Origin: Pseudomonas sp. SCB32
Lineage (GTDB): Bacteria > Pseudomonadota > Gammaproteobacteria > Pseudomonadales > Pseudomonadaceae
NCBI RefSeq assembly: GCF_009189165.1
Contig: NZ_CP045118.1
Coordinates: 3,720,001 to 3,784,000, forward strand
Length of the DNA: 64,000 nt
Reading direction: 5' to 3'
The first letter of the stretch is position 1. The number at the start of each line of letters is the position of its first letter. Below, piece after piece: positions 9,274-19,159 of this stretch. Below the pieces are notes generated by a model. It was given only the letters and a program-made list of their open reading frames with translations. It searched no databases and was not told the DNA's origin. The position numbers were made by a program, and so were the translations under genes.

Positions 9274-12105
9274 TTAAACGGTGAAGGCGTCCTGCAGCAG
9301 TTTTTCCTGCTGCTCGGCGTGCATCGAAGCGTAGCCGCAAGCCGGAGCTGCCGAGCCTTCGCGGCCCGCGTATTCCAGGTTGAGACCTTTCTTGTGCGCG
9401 GCGATGACACGACGCATGTGGTGCTGCGAGCAGAACCAGGCACCCTGGTTCATCGGCTCTTCCTGGCACCAGACGATGTGCTTGAGGTTCTTGTACTGCG
9501 ACAGTACCTCGGCCAGATCGTCCTCCGGGAACGGATACAGCTGCTCGAGACGAACGATCGCGATGTTGTCGCGACCTTCGGCACGGCGCTTCTCCAGCAG
9601 GTCGTAGTACACCTTGCCGCTGCACAGCACGATGCGCTCGACCTTCTTCGGATCCAGGTTGTCGATCTCGCCGATCACAGTCTGGAACGAGCCGTTGGCC
9701 AGATCTTCCAGGGTCGAGATGGCCAGCTTGTGACGCAGCAGCGACTTCGGAGTCATCACGATCAGCGGCTTGCGCAGCGGACGGATCACCTGACGGCGCA
9801 GCATGTGGTAGACCTGGGCCGGAGTAGTCGGCACGCAGACCTGGATGTTCTGCTCGGCGCACAGTTGCAGGTAACGCTCCAGACGCGCGGAGGAGTGCTC
9901 CGGGCCCTGGCCTTCATAGCCATGCGGCAGCAGCATGGTCAGGCCGCAGAGGCGCTGCCACTTGGTCTCGCCGCTGGTGATGAACTGGTCGATCACGACC
10001 TGCGCACCGTTGGCGAAGTCACCGAACTGGGCTTCCCAGGTCACCAGCGCGTTCGGCATGGTGGTGGCGTAGCCGTATTCGAAAGCCAGTACCGCTTCTT
10101 CCGAGAGATAGGAGTCGTACAGGCTGACGCGCGGCTGACCGTCGAACAGGTGAGCCAGCGGGATGTAGACCGAATCGTCCTTCTGGTTGTGCAGCGCCGC
10201 GTGGCGGTGCGAGAAGGTACCGCGGCCGACGTCCTGACCGGTCATGCGCACCGGGTGACCTTCGAACAGCAGGGTGGCGTAGGCCAGGTTCTCGGCGAAG
10301 CCCCAGTTGATCGGCATGCCGCCGGCAGCCATCTTGGCGCGGTCTTCGTAGATCTTCTGCACCTGACGCTGCATGACGAAGCCGTCCGGAGTCTCCAGCA
10401 ACTTGGTGGAGAGTTCCTGCAGGGTCTTCAGATCGAAGCGAGTGTCGTGACGCGCGGTCCAGGCATGGCCCACGTACGGACGCCAGTCGACGAAGAGCTC
10501 CTTGTTGGGCTCCTTGACCAGGCTCTTCACCACGTGCAGGCCGTTGTCCAGGGCGTCGCGGTATTCGTCGACCTTTTCCTGGGCCTGCTCGGTGGTCTGC
10601 ACGCCGGCTGCGATCAGCGAGTCGGCATACAGCTCACGGGTGGTGCGCTGCTTGGCGATCTGCTGGTACATCAGCGGCTGGGTGCCGCTCGGCTCGTCGG
10701 CCTCGTTGTGGCCGCGACGACGGTAGCAGAGCAGGTCGATGACCACATCACGCTTGAACTGCATGCGGTAGTCGACAGCCAGCTGGGTCACGAACAGCAC
10801 AGCTTCCGGATCGTCACCGTTCACGTGGAAGATCGGCGCCTGGATCATCTTCGCCACGTCGGTCGCGTACTCGGTGGAACGAGCATCGTCCTGACGGCTG
10901 GTGGTGAAGCCGACCTGGTTGTTGATCACGATGTGGATGGTGCCGCCCGTCTTGTAAGCACGGGTCTGCGACATCTGGAAGGTCTCCATGACCACGCCCT
11001 GCCCCGCGAAGGCGGCATCGCCGTGGATGGAGATCGGCACGACCTTGTCGCCGCTGCCGTCTTTGCGACGGTCCTGGCGAGCGCGTACCGAGCCCTCGAC
11101 CACCGGGGATACGATTTCCAGGTGCGAGGGGTTGAACGCCAGGGCCAGGTGGACTTCGCCGCCGCTGGTCATGACGTTGGAGGAGAAGCCCTGGTGGTAC
11201 TTCACGTCGCCCGAACCCAGCTGGACCAGCTTCTTGCCTTCGAACTCGTCGAAGAGCTCGCGCGGGTTCTTGCCCAGGGTGTTGACCAGGACGTTCAGAC
11301 GGCCACGGTGGGCCATGCCGATGACGATTTCCTTCACGCCGTAGGAGCCGGAGCGCTGGATGATCTCGTCGACCATCGGAATCAGGCTCTCGCCGCCTTC
11401 CAGACCGAAACGCTTGGTGCCCGGGTACTTGGTGCCCAGGTACTTCTCCAGGCCTTCGGCAGCGGTCAGACGCTCGAGCAGGTGGGAACGGGCGTCGGCG
11501 GAATACGCCGGACGGCCGCGCACACTTTCCAGGCGCTGGGCGAACCAGTGGCGTTGCTCGGAATCGACGATGTGCATGAACTCGGCGCCGATGGTGCTGC
11601 AGTAGGTCTGCTTCAGCGCATCGAGGATTTCACGCAGGGTCGCTTCTTCCTTGCCGATGTAGAGTTCACCGGTACGGAAAGTAGTGTCGAGGTCTGCAGC
11701 AGTAAGCCCGTAGTGTTCGAGCGACAGATCGGAGGGAGCGGTACGTACCCAGAGACCCAGCGGATCAAGCGATGCCGCCTGATGTCCACGCAGCCGGTAT
11801 GCCAGGATCAGGCGCAGGACTTCAACCTGCTTTTTCTCGTGCTCGGTGCTTACGCTGCCAGCGGAAACAGGCGCAGCGCGGCGCTGGTTCTTGGCCAGGA
11901 GAACGAAATGATCACGGATAGAGGAATGCGAGACGTCGGGAGCGGGATTGCCGTCGGCGGGGAGCTTCTGGAAGTACGTGCGCCACTCTTCTGGCACAGC
12001 GTTCGGGTCGTGCAGGTAGAGCTCGTAGAGCTCTTCGACGTAGGCAGCGTTACCACCGGATAGATGGGCACTGTTCCACATCCGCTGCATTACGCTTTCG
12101 TGCAT
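9274..12105 (-). CDS. sucA: 2-oxoglutarate dehydrogenase E1
   Basis: A 943-residue thiamine-diphosphate enzyme that decarboxylates 2-oxoglutarate and passes the succinyl group to SucB. The N terminus (MHESVMQRMWNSAHLSGGN) matches the E2-binding extension of E1o. The core carries IGMAHRGRLNVL and the ThDP/Mg block around HGDAAFAGQGVV. The C-terminal part holds the GYEGQGPEHSS segment. Length is normal. A 246-base spacer with two hairpins separates it from sdhB, so it may have its own promoter. Confidence 0.97.
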   Translation of the reverse strand: MHESVMQRMWNSAHLSGGNAAYVEELYELYLHDPNAVPEEWRTYFQKLPADGNPAPDVSHSSIRDHFVLLAKNQRRAAPVSAGSVSTEHEKKQVEVLRLILAYRLRGHQAASLDPLGLWVRTAPSDLSLEHYGLTAADLDTTFRTGELYIGKEEATLREILDALKQTYCSTIGAEFMHIVDSEQRHWFAQRLESVRGRPAYSADARSHLLERLTAAEGLEKYLGTKYPGTKRFGLEGGESLIPMVDEIIQRSGSYGVKEIVIGMAHRGRLNVLVNTLGKNPRELFDEFEGKKLVQLGSGDVKYHQGFSSNVMTSGGEVHLALAFNPSHLEIVSPVVEGSVRARQDRRKDGSGDKVVPISIHGDAAFAGQGVVMETFQMSQTRAYKTGGTIHIVINNQVGFTTSRQDDARSTEYATDVAKMIQAPIFHVNGDDPEAVLFVTQLAVDYRMQFKRDVVIDLLCYRRRGHNEADEPSGTQPLMYQQIAKQRTTRELYADSLIAAGVQTTEQAQEKVDEYRDALDNGLHVVKSLVKEPNKELFVDWRPYVGHAWTARHDTRFDLKTLQELSTKLLETPDGFVMQRQVQKIYEDRAKMAAGGMPINWGFAENLAYATLLFEGHPVRMTGQDVGRGTFSHRHAALHNQKDDSVYIPLAHLFDGQPRVSLYDSYLSEEAVLAFEYGYATTMPNALVTWEAQFGDFANGAQVVIDQFITSGETKWQRLCGLTMLLPHGYEGQGPEHSSARLERYLQLCAEQNIQVCVPTTPAQVYHMLRRQVIRPLRKPLIVMTPKSLLRHKLAISTLEDLANGSFQTVIGEIDNLDPKKVERIVLCSGKVYYDLLEKRRAEGRDNIAIVRLEQLYPFPEDDLAEVLSQYKNLKHIVWCQEEPMNQGAWFCSQHHMRRVIAAHKKGLNLEYAGREGSAAPACGYASMHAEQQEKLLQDAFTV

Positions 12106-12250
12106 GCTTGGTCACCCTCGGTAAGGGGACTCCACCTGATGAAATCATTGGCTTGAAGTCATACACAGCGACTTCTAGCCACCGATTCCCGCAGATAGTC
12201 CGGGTACCACCCCGGATGCCCCTGCTGGTCATATATACGTTTTCAAGTCA

Positions 12251-12308
12251 GGACCCCCGCTTTGTGGGCTTGGGTCCGCAGTACTGCACCGCCGGATTGT
12301 TCCGGCGG
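12251..12308 (-). other. Two hairpins in the sdhB-sucA spacer
   Basis: Two stem-loops lie in tandem: an 8-bp perfect stem at 12289-12308 with a four-base loop, and a GGACCC/GGGTCC stem at 12251-12277 with a nested CCC/GGG pairing. Read on the minus strand they follow sdhB and precede sucA. Neither has a T-run, so partial termination, RNA processing or stabilisation of the upstream sdh message is more likely than full termination. Confidence 0.55.
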
Positions 12309-12351
12309 CGCAGGTGTTGCTCTTGCAGTGACTCGTGGCTTGGGCCGCGAA

Positions 12352-13059
12352 TCAGGTGCCGCTTTGCAGCAGCATGTTACGTACGTGGCCGATTGCCTTG
12401 GTCGGGTTCAGACCCTTCGGGCAGACGTTCACGCAGTTCATGATCCCGCGGCAGCGGAATACGCTGAACGGGTCATCCAGCGAAGCCAGACGCTCTTCGG
12501 TCTTGGTGTCGCGGCTGTCGGCCAGGAAACGGTAGGCCTGCAGCAGCGCAGCGGGACCGAGGAACTTGTCGGGGTTCCACCAGAAGGACGGGCAGGAGGT
12601 CGAGCAGCAGGCGCACAGGATGCACTCGTACAGACCGTCCAGCTTCTCGCGCTCTTCCGGGGTCTGCAGACGCTCGATGGCCGGGGCCGGAGTATCGTTC
12701 TGCAGGAACGGCTTCACCTTCTCGTATTGCTTGTAGAAGATGCTCATATCGACGACGAGGTCACGGATCACCGGCAGGCCCGGCAGCGGACGCAGCACCA
12801 GCTTGCCGCCCTTCAGGCCCACGGCCGACAGCGGAGTGATGCAGGCCAGGCCGTTCTTGCCATTCATGTTCATGCCGTCGGAACCACAGACGCCTTCACG
12901 GCAGGAGCGACGGTAGGAGAAGCCCTCGTCCTGTTCCTTGATCAGCGCCAGCACGTCCAGGACCATGATGTCCTTGCCGTCGGTATCGACCTGGAAGTCC
13001 TGCATATAAGGTGCAGCGTCCTTCTCAGGGTTGTAGCGGTAAACACTCACTTGCAACAT
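12352..13059 (-). CDS. sdhB: Succinate dehydrogenase iron-sulfur subunit
   Basis: A 235-residue subunit carrying the electron path from FAD to ubiquinone. The [2Fe-2S] ligands are in SCREGVCGSDG and the following GLACI. The [4Fe-4S] motif is CILCACCSTSCP and the [3Fe-4S] cluster region is CRGIMNCVNVCPKG. I chose the ATG at 13059 (MLQVSVYRYNP) over an in-frame GTG nine bases upstream, because AAGGG is then eight bases away and homologues start there. The stop of sdhA is 11 bases upstream. Confidence 0.96.
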   Translation of the reverse strand: MLQVSVYRYNPEKDAAPYMQDFQVDTDGKDIMVLDVLALIKEQDEGFSYRRSCREGVCGSDGMNMNGKNGLACITPLSAVGLKGGKLVLRPLPGLPVIRDLVVDMSIFYKQYEKVKPFLQNDTPAPAIERLQTPEEREKLDGLYECILCACCSTSCPSFWWNPDKFLGPAALLQAYRFLADSRDTKTEERLASLDDPFSVFRCRGIMNCVNVCPKGLNPTKAIGHVRNMLLQSGT

Positions 13060-13070
13060 GGCGGGCACCC

Positions 13071-14843
13071 TTAGTAAGTACGAACCTTGGGTTCGAATGC
13101 CGGAACAGTCTTCGGCGCGAAGTTGACGGCACGCTTGGCAACGCGCTTCTCACCCGGGAAGTACAGGGTGTGGCACAGCCAGTTTTCGTCATCGCGCTCC
13201 TCGAAGTCTTCGCGGGCGTGGGCGCCGCGGGACTCTTTGCGATGCTCGGCGGCGATCGCAGTGGCTTCGGCCACTTCGAGGAGGTTCTGCAGTTCCAGCG
13301 CTTCGATACGCGCGGTGTTGAAAGCCTGGCTCTTGTCGTTGATCTTGACGTTCGCGATACGCTCGCGCAGTTCAGCCAGTTGAGCGATGCCCTTCTGCAT
13401 GTATTCGCCGGTACGGAATACACCGAAGTAGTTCTGCATGCACGATTGCAGCTCGCGCTTGAGCGGGGCGACTTCTTCGCCGCTGGTGCGCTCGTTCACG
13501 CCGTTCAGGCGCTTGTACGAAGCTTCCAGGTCGCTCTCGGTGGCGCCGCGGTGCTCGATACCCTCTTTCAGGGCCTTTTCCAAGTGCAGACCGGTTGCGC
13601 GGCCGAAGACCACCAGGTCGAGCAGCGAGTTGCCGCCCAGGCGGTTGGCGCCGTGTACCGATACGCAAGCCACTTCACCGACCGCGAACAGACCTTCGAC
13701 GATCTGGTCGTTGCCGTTGGCGTCCATGGTCAGGGCCTGGCCATGAATGTTGGTGGCAACGCCGCCCATCATGTAGTGGCAGGTCGGAATAACCGGGATC
13801 GGAGCGACAACCGGGTCGACGTGGGCGAAGGTCTTGGACAGTTCGCAGATGCCGGGCAGGCGGCTGTGCAGAACTTCCTCGCCGAGGTGGTCGAGCTTCA
13901 GCAGTACGTGGTCCTTGTTCGGGCCCACGCCGTTGCCGGCGATCACTTCTTTAACCATGGAACGGGCAACCACGTCGCGGCCGGCCAGGTCTTTGGCGTT
14001 CGGAGCGTAACGCTCCATGAAGCGCTCGCCATGGGCGTTGATCAGGTAACCACCTTCACCACGGCAGCCTTCGGTGACCAGTACACCGGCGCCGGCGATG
14101 CCGGTCGGGTGGAACTGCCACATTTCGATGTCCTGGACCGGTACGCCAGCACGCAGGGCCATGCCCACGCCGTCGCCGGTGTTGATCAGGGCGTTGGTGG
14201 TGGAGGCGTAGATACGGCCGGCACCGCCAGTGGCCAGTACCACGGCCTTGGAGCGGATGTAGACGGTTTCGCCGGTCTCGATGCAGATGGCGATGATACC
14301 GACTACGTGACCGTCCTGGTTCTTCACCAGATCGACCGCGTACCACTCATTAAGGAAGGAAGTACCGCTCTTCAGGTTGGCCTGATAGAGGGTGTGCAGC
14401 AGCGCGTGACCGGTACGGTCAGCCGCGGCGCAGGTACGGGCAGCCTGGCCGCCCTTGCCGAAGTCCTTGGACTGGCCACCGAACGGACGCTGGTAGATGC
14501 GGCCCTGCTCGGTGCGGGAGAACGGCAGCCCCATGTGTTCCAGCTCGAACACGGCTTCCGGGCCGACGGAGCACATGTATTCGATCGCGTCCTGGTCACC
14601 GATGTAGTCGGAGCCCTTGACGGTGTCGTACATGTGCCAGCGCCAATCGTCGTTCGGGTCGGACGAAGCGATGGCGCAGGTGATGCCGCCTTGGGCGGAT
14701 ACGGTGTGCGAACGGGTCGGGAAGACCTTGGTCACCACGGCAGTCTTGTGGCCGCCCTGGGCCAGTTGCAGCGCAGCGCGCATGCCGGCGCCGCCGCCAC
14801 CAACGATGATGGCGTCGAAAGAAAGAGTACGGTTGCTAGCCAT
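13071..14843 (-). CDS. sdhA: Succinate dehydrogenase flavoprotein subunit
   Basis: A 590-residue flavoprotein that oxidises succinate to fumarate. The dinucleotide motif GGGGAG is at about 15-20, and His46 in [11 protein letters not shown] is the covalent FAD attachment site. The active-site region around [13 protein letters not shown] and the C-terminal HYMMGG block are present. It starts four bases after the sdhD stop codon, consistent with coupled translation within sdhCDAB. Confidence 0.97.
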   Translation of the reverse strand: MASNRTLSFDAIIVGGGGAGMRAALQLAQGGHKTAVVTKVFPTRSHTVSAQGGITCAIASSDPNDDWRWHMYDTVKGSDYIGDQDAIEYMCSVGPEAVFELEHMGLPFSRTEQGRIYQRPFGGQSKDFGKGGQAARTCAAADRTGHALLHTLYQANLKSGTSFLNEWYAVDLVKNQDGHVVGIIAICIETGETVYIRSKAVVLATGGAGRIYASTTNALINTGDGVGMALRAGVPVQDIEMWQFHPTGIAGAGVLVTEGCRGEGGYLINAHGERFMERYAPNAKDLAGRDVVARSMVKEVIAGNGVGPNKDHVLLKLDHLGEEVLHSRLPGICELSKTFAHVDPVVAPIPVIPTCHYMMGGVATNIHGQALTMDANGNDQIVEGLFAVGEVACVSVHGANRLGGNSLLDLVVFGRATGLHLEKALKEGIEHRGATESDLEASYKRLNGVNERTSGEEVAPLKRELQSCMQNYFGVFRTGEYMQKGIAQLAELRERIANVKINDKSQAFNTARIEALELQNLLEVAEATAIAAEHRKESRGAHAREDFEERDDENWLCHTLYFPGEKRVAKRAVNFAPKTVPAFEPKVRTY

Positions 14844-14846
14844 GGA

Positions 14847-15215
14847 TCAGTTACCCCAGAGAATCTGCACACCCCAGACGAAGAATGCGAACATGGCCAT
14901 GCCGCATACTGCCTGGACGAGGAAACGTACGATGGTCGCGGCTTTGCCGAGGGCCATCGGAGTCAGGTAGTCGGTAGTGATGGTCCACATGCCGACCCAT
15001 GCGTGCACGCTCAGGGCAACCAGCGTCAACAGGCTGAAGATCTTCATCAGGCTGTGAGAGAACAGACCGTGCCACTCCGCGTACGAGATGCCCGGATGCG
15101 AGATCAGGTAACCCAGCAGGAACAGAACATAAGCCGCGAGAACGACCGCGGAAACGCGTTGAGCCATCCAGTCATAGAGGCCGGAACGCGAGAAGTTAGT
15201 GACGTTAGTTACCAT
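14847..15215 (-). CDS. sdhD: Succinate dehydrogenase membrane anchor SdhD
   Basis: A 122-residue inner-membrane anchor with three hydrophobic helices (about 20-40, 55-75 and 95-118). With SdhC it binds haem b and ubiquinone. The HAWVGMWTITTDY segment holds the His and Tyr expected near the haem and quinone site. The start codon overlaps the end of sdhC by seven bases. Confidence 0.94.
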   Translation of the reverse strand: MVTNVTNFSRSGLYDWMAQRVSAVVLAAYVLFLLGYLISHPGISYAEWHGLFSHSLMKIFSLLTLVALSVHAWVGMWTITTDYLTPMALGKAATIVRFLVQAVCGMAMFAFFVWGVQILWGN

Positions 15216-15595
15216 ACCCAGACCCCCGCCAGAACGATCAGCACCAGAGCAATGGCGATGACGATTTTCGAACCACGCTTACCGCCTTCCAGCGTTTCAC
15301 CGACACCTGCGTCCATGACGAGGTGACGAACACCGGCTACCAGGTGGTACAGCAGCGCAGACAGCAGGCCCCAGATCACCAGTTTGGCCAACGGGCTGGC
15401 CAGACACGCCTTCACCTGCTCGAAGCTGTCTTCCGATGCGAGGGACTTGTCGAGTGCGAACAGCAGCACGGCAATGCCCACGAACAGGATGACGCCAGAG
15501 ATGCGGTGGAGAATGGACGTGTAAGCGGTGACAGGGAGTTGGATGGTCCTTAGGTCTAGGTTTACAGGTCGTTTGCTATTCACGGCTTTTTTCAC
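15209..15595 (-). CDS. sdhC: Succinate dehydrogenase cytochrome b556 subunit
   Basis: A 128-residue anchor with three helices. Ser27 and Arg31 (SILHR) match the quinone-site residues of E. coli SdhC, and His84 (LLYHLVAG) matches its haem ligand. The start is a GTG at 15595, preceded by AAGGGG nine bases upstream; another GTG lies 12 bases inside. It is the first gene of the cluster, about 115 bases downstream of the predicted transcription start. Confidence 0.95.
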   Translation of the reverse strand: MKKAVNSKRPVNLDLRTIQLPVTAYTSILHRISGVILFVGIAVLLFALDKSLASEDSFEQVKACLASPLAKLVIWGLLSALLYHLVAGVRHLVMDAGVGETLEGGKRGSKIVIAIALVLIVLAGVWVW

Positions 15596-15717
15596 ACTGA
15601 GAGCCCCTTAGAAGCAGGGCTAGTTGTCGGGAGGTGCACTTGTCAGGTACCCATCACCTTCGGGAGTGACAACCACCAATCAAGCAAGGCCGGACGGCCC
15701 TTGGCGGCTGGTCGCCG

Positions 15718-15746
15718 AGTATAGACAGTTAGGCCCCTAATGACAA
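15718..15746 (-). promoter_or_regulatory. Sigma-70 promoter for sdhCDAB
   Basis: On the minus strand, TTGTCA (15741-15746) and TATACT (15718-15723) are 17 bases apart, a near-consensus housekeeping promoter. Predicted start is near 15711, leaving a roughly 115-base leader before the sdhC GTG. This leader is a likely place for post-transcriptional control. Confidence 0.82.
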
Positions 15747-15860
15747 CGGAAAGACCTCCACCTAAGGACTAATTGCCGCACCCCCCTAAAAGGCGTAAAC
15801 AGGCAATTTTTTTCGCCAAAACAGAGGCTTGGAGGAGCCGATCTAGTCCGATTGTGCAAA

Positions 15861-15888
15861 TTGACATTCGGATTTATCTCTCTATAGT
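15861..15888 (+). promoter_or_regulatory. Sigma-70 promoter for gltA
   Basis: TTGACA (15861-15866) and TATAGT (15883-15888) are 16 bases apart. The -35 is perfect. Predicted start is near 15895, about 50 bases before the gltA ATG, which has a full AGGAGG site at 15937-15942. Confidence 0.85.
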
Positions 15889-15947
15889 GGTGCGGGCCCT
15901 GCGTGGGGGGTCGTACAGATGATTTCAAGCATAAATAGGAGGCCTAC

Positions 15948-17231
15948 ATGGCTGACAAAAAAGCGCAGTTGATCATCGAGGGCGCTGCCCCCGTCGAACT
16001 GCCTGTCCTCTCCGGCACGCTGGGTCCCGACGTTGTCGATGTTCGCGGCCTGACCTCCACCGGCCACTTCACTTTCGACCCCGGTTTCATGTCCACCGCC
16101 TCCTGCGAGTCGAAGATCACCTATATCGATGGTGACAAGGGCATCCTGCTGCACCGCGGCTACCCGATCGAACAGCTCGCCGAGAAGTCCGACTACCTGG
16201 AAACCTGCTACCTGCTGCTCAAGGGCGAACTGCCCACCGCCGAGCAGAAGGAACAGTTCGTCAGCACCATCAAGAACCACACCATGGTTCATGAGCAGCT
16301 GAAGACCTTCTTCAACGGCTTCCGCCGTGATGCGCACCCGATGGCCGTAATGTGCGGCGTGATCGGTGCCCTCTCCGCCTTCTATCACGACTCCCTGGAC
16401 ATCAATAATCCGAAGCACCGGGAAGTCTCGGCGCATCGTCTGATCGCCAAGATGCCGACCATTGCCGCCATGGTGTACAAGTACTCCAAGGGCGAGCCGA
16501 TGATGTATCCGCGCAACGATCTGAACTATGCAGAGAACTTCCTGCATATGATGTTCAACACTCCTTGCGAGACCAAGCCGATCAGCCCTGTGCTGGCCAA
16601 GGCCATGGACCGCATCTTCATCCTGCACGCCGACCACGAGCAGAACGCTTCCACCTCCACCGTGCGCCTGGCGGGCTCCTCGGGTGCCAACCCGTTCGCC
16701 TGCATCGCCTCCGGCATCGCCGCCCTGTGGGGCCCGGCCCACGGTGGCGCGAACGAAGCCGTACTGCGCATGCTGGACGAGATCGGTGACGTTTCGAACA
16801 TCGAGAAGTTCGTGGCCAAGGCCAAGGACAAGAATGATCCGTTCAAGCTGATGGGCTTCGGCCACCGCGTGTACAAGAACTTCGACCCGCGCGCCAAGGT
16901 CATGAAGCAGACCTGCGACGAAGTTCTCCAGGAGCTGGGTATCAACGACCCGCAACTGGAACTGGCCATGAAGCTGGAAGAGATCGCCCGCCACGACCCC
17001 TACTTCGTGGAGCGCAACCTCTACCCGAACGTGGACTTCTACTCCGGCATCATCCTGAAGGCCATCGGCATTCCGACCAGCATGTTCACCGTGATCTTCG
17101 CCCTGGCACGTACCGTGGGCTGGATCTCGCACTGGCAGGAAATGCTCTCCGGTCCGTACAAGATCGGCCGTCCGCGCCAGCTGTACACCGGCAGCGCGCA
17201 GCGCGACTTCGTGGACCTCAAGGCCCGCTAA
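15948..17231 (+). CDS. gltA: Citrate synthase (type II)
   Basis: A 427-residue enzyme that condenses oxaloacetate and acetyl-CoA. The catalytic residues are His265 (GPAHGG), His306 (GFGHRVYK) and Asp363 (PNVDFYSG). The N-terminal extension of about 50 residues is typical of the hexameric, NADH-regulated Gram-negative type. AGGAGG lies five bases before the ATG. It is divergent from sdhC and shares its regulatory region, which puts entry and succinate oxidation steps of the TCA cycle under one intergenic region. Confidence 0.97.
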   Translation: MADKKAQLIIEGAAPVELPVLSGTLGPDVVDVRGLTSTGHFTFDPGFMSTASCESKITYIDGDKGILLHRGYPIEQLAEKSDYLETCYLLLKGELPTAEQKEQFVSTIKNHTMVHEQLKTFFNGFRRDAHPMAVMCGVIGALSAFYHDSLDINNPKHREVSAHRLIAKMPTIAAMVYKYSKGEPMMYPRNDLNYAENFLHMMFNTPCETKPISPVLAKAMDRIFILHADHEQNASTSTVRLAGSSGANPFACIASGIAALWGPAHGGANEAVLRMLDEIGDVSNIEKFVAKAKDKNDPFKLMGFGHRVYKNFDPRAKVMKQTCDEVLQELGINDPQLELAMKLEEIARHDPYFVERNLYPNVDFYSGIILKAIGIPTSMFTVIFALARTVGWISHWQEMLSGPYKIGRPRQLYTGSAQRDFVDLKAR

Positions 17232-17244
17232 GCGCTTCGGTGCG

Positions 17245-17278
17245 AATAAAAAAGGCTGCTTCGGCAGCCTTTTTTATT
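17245..17278 (+). terminator. Rho-independent terminator of gltA
   Basis: A perfect 15-bp stem (17245-17259 with 17264-17278) with a TTCG loop and a run of seven T on the plus strand, 14 bases after the stop codon. Confidence 0.93.
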
Positions 17279-17346
17279 GCCAGCGCTTTTCTGCTGGGTC
17301 CCCCCGTTCGCGGGGATGACATGTGCGGAGTGCTACACGACAACCT

Positions 17347-17424
17347 CACTCCCGCGAACGCGGGACAGCGCTTGCGCTGAACGCACCTCAGTGCGGCCCG
17401 AAGGGTGAGCGCAGCGAATAGCCC
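17347..17424. repeat. 78-bp dispersed repeat, copy A
   Basis: This 78-base segment matches 35026-35103 at 75 of 78 positions. It begins with the palindromic CCCGCGAACGCGGG core and continues into a GC-rich tail. A diverged inverted copy of the palindromic head lies just upstream (17299-17320). It fills the gap between the gltA terminator and the START-domain gene. Confidence 0.85.
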
Positions 17425-17461
17425 AACTAGCAGTTGCGCCTACGAAAACATCGCCCATGAA

Positions 17462-17485
17462 AAAGACCGCCCGAAGGCGGCCTTT
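17462..17485 (-). terminator. Terminator of the START-domain gene
   Basis: A ten-base stem with one mismatch and a TTCG loop (minus strand) followed by a T-rich run, 20 bases beyond the minus-strand stop codon. Confidence 0.8.
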
Positions 17486-17505
17486 GTCGTCAGGGCAAAC
17501 AGCGT

Positions 17506-18114
17506 TTACTTCTTCTCGGCAGCGCTGCGCAGGCCCTTCAGGGTGTTCATCGGCGCATCGACCACGAAGCTGTTGGCCAGCCAGGACGGAATGCTGCCGC
17601 CCGGCTCGGTCTGCACCTGGTAGGTCACCTCGGTCATGCCACCGGCCTTGGGCACCAGCTTCCACTCGCCCACCAGCTTCGGTACGCGGATCTCGCCCTT
17701 CTCTTCCGGCATATAGGTCGGCTCGGCCTTCAGGTGGCGGATCAGGCCGCCGTCGGCGGTCTTCTCGGTGGTCACGTGGATCACCACGTCACGGCCGGTG
17801 ACCGGCCAGGGCATGTCGATCTTCGAGTAGGTCCAGGAGTCGGTGCCTTCGCTCTTCAGCAGACGCATCTCACCGCAGGCGTGGATCCACTTGCAGGAGC
17901 CCTTGACGTCTTCCTGCAGCGCGTTGATGGTCGCCACATCGGCCTTGATGTCGACGATGCCGCGGTAAGCCTTGTATTTGGAGCCCGGCACGCTGCTCAG
18001 GTAGACCTTGACGCCATCCTCGTCCTTGGCCAGCTGCCAGTCTTCCGCCATCGCGGTTCCGGTCAGCCCCATCACGGCAGTGGCCACCAGGGTCATACGC
18101 AATACACCACGCAT
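17506..18114 (-). CDS. Secreted START-domain protein
   Basis: A 202-residue protein with a signal peptide (MRGVLRMTLVATAVMGLTG, cleavage likely after AMA near residue 22) followed by a START/SRPBCC lipid-binding fold. Segments such as WPVTGRDVVIHVTT and EVTYQVQTEPGGSIPSWLAN are typical of the bacterial StAR-related domain. It probably binds a hydrophobic ligand in the periplasm; the ligand is unknown. The ATG at 18114 has AGAGGT seven bases upstream, so the 12-residue longer frame was rejected. Confidence 0.85.
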   Translation of the reverse strand: MRGVLRMTLVATAVMGLTGTAMAEDWQLAKDEDGVKVYLSSVPGSKYKAYRGIVDIKADVATINALQEDVKGSCKWIHACGEMRLLKSEGTDSWTYSKIDMPWPVTGRDVVIHVTTEKTADGGLIRHLKAEPTYMPEEKGEIRVPKLVGEWKLVPKAGGMTEVTYQVQTEPGGSIPSWLANSFVVDAPMNTLKGLRSAAEKK

Positions 18115-18226
18115 CGTCTTACCTCTCTTTATTCTTGGTTTATCGGGCAAGGGTGCCCTTCGTAATCCGCGGTCTTGAGCGGGACGGGCGTCAGTATGGC
18201 CCCTAAAAACGTGACCTCCAAGTCAC

Positions 18227-18481
18227 TCAGGCCGCGGTGATCCGCTCCCATTCGGTGAGGATCTGCAGCGCCTGTTCATTGCTCTGGCCGCAGGCCTCCG
18301 GATCGGCGTCGAACGCGGCGCAGACGGCCGGCCGCCGCGCATCGCCGAACAGCTTGCAGAGGTTGCGCTCATCCAGTTGCACGCAACGTACGCCCGCTGG
18401 CTTGCCATCGGGCATGCCGGGAATGGGTGAGGAAATCGACGGCGCCATGCAACAGGCGCCACAGCCAATACGGCACTGCAT
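18227..18481 (-). CDS. YkgJ-family cysteine-cluster protein
   Basis: An 84-residue protein starting [11 protein letters not shown], with further Cys at the CVQL, CKLF, VCAAF and EACG segments. This spacing is that of the YkgJ/UPF0153 family, thought to bind Zn or an Fe-S cluster. Function is not established. No strong ribosome-binding site is seen. Confidence 0.85.
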   Translation of the reverse strand: MQCRIGCGACCMAPSISSPIPGMPDGKPAGVRCVQLDERNLCKLFGDARRPAVCAAFDADPEACGQSNEQALQILTEWERITAA

Positions 18482-19159
18482 GGAAGGACTCTCGCTTCAG
18501 GCGGAAGGCGGGTAGAAATCGGGCGCCGAGAATATAGCCCGTCGTGCTTGCCGCCAAGCCGGTCGGATCAATGGGCGCCCCACCAGTGGGCGGCCCTTTC
18601 TGTCTCACCAGGCATCCATCAGGCTTTACACACCTCTCAGATGGAGCCTCCAGCCATGCCGGTCTGGCTGCAAACCGCCTTTCTCCTGGCGCTTTCCAAC
18701 TATTCATGACCTTGGGATGCTCCATGAAGGGCAGCACTTGGCGAGAGTCGCCAATCCCCGTCGCTATTGGGTTGCATGCCAATCAAGTCTGCTGAAACCT
18801 GATGGATACTTTTAGTGTGCAGTCCACTTACGTCATGTCGAAGCTTTCATTAGCGCCGATCTCGAACGTTGCCGCACGAATACAACCGGCAGCAATCGGC
18901 CAGAAGCGATCAAGTGTGTCTACCAGTTCAGGCGCAATTTACGAGCTCTATTGCAGATGCCCTTTGCTATGTGTTTCTCGTTCGCCGGATAAGCCGCCCA
19001 TGATCCGAGCGATTTCATGCTCTCGAACACTTCAGCTCGCCGAGAATGCTCTTCAATGATTGATGAGCCGACTCGCCAGGTAATCGAGTAAGGCGCGAGT
19101 CCCCGGCAGCGCAGTCGGTCATGCGCGCCAGATCCTCACGAGCTCCGAGGAGCGCCATC
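18482..19159. other. Gene-poor, lower-GC spacer
   Basis: About 680 bases without a convincing gene. Two plus-strand frames (18544-18795 and 18802-19059) and one minus-strand frame (18369-18782) are open but show no recognisable domain, no good ribosome-binding site and unusual composition. GC content falls to about half near 18800-19000 by eye. It may be decayed coding DNA; I cannot name a source. Confidence 0.5.

Noticed and set aside
8095..12063. Long open frame (1322 codons) on the plus strand opposite sucA and sucB
   Set aside because: It is antisense to two well-supported genes, is rich in Asp, Gly, Val, His and Gln as GC-driven shadows are, and has no ribosome-binding site or domain.
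18544..19059. Two plus-strand frames of about 84 codons
   Set aside because: No ribosome-binding site, no recognisable domain, and odd amino acid composition; kept as unassigned spacer.
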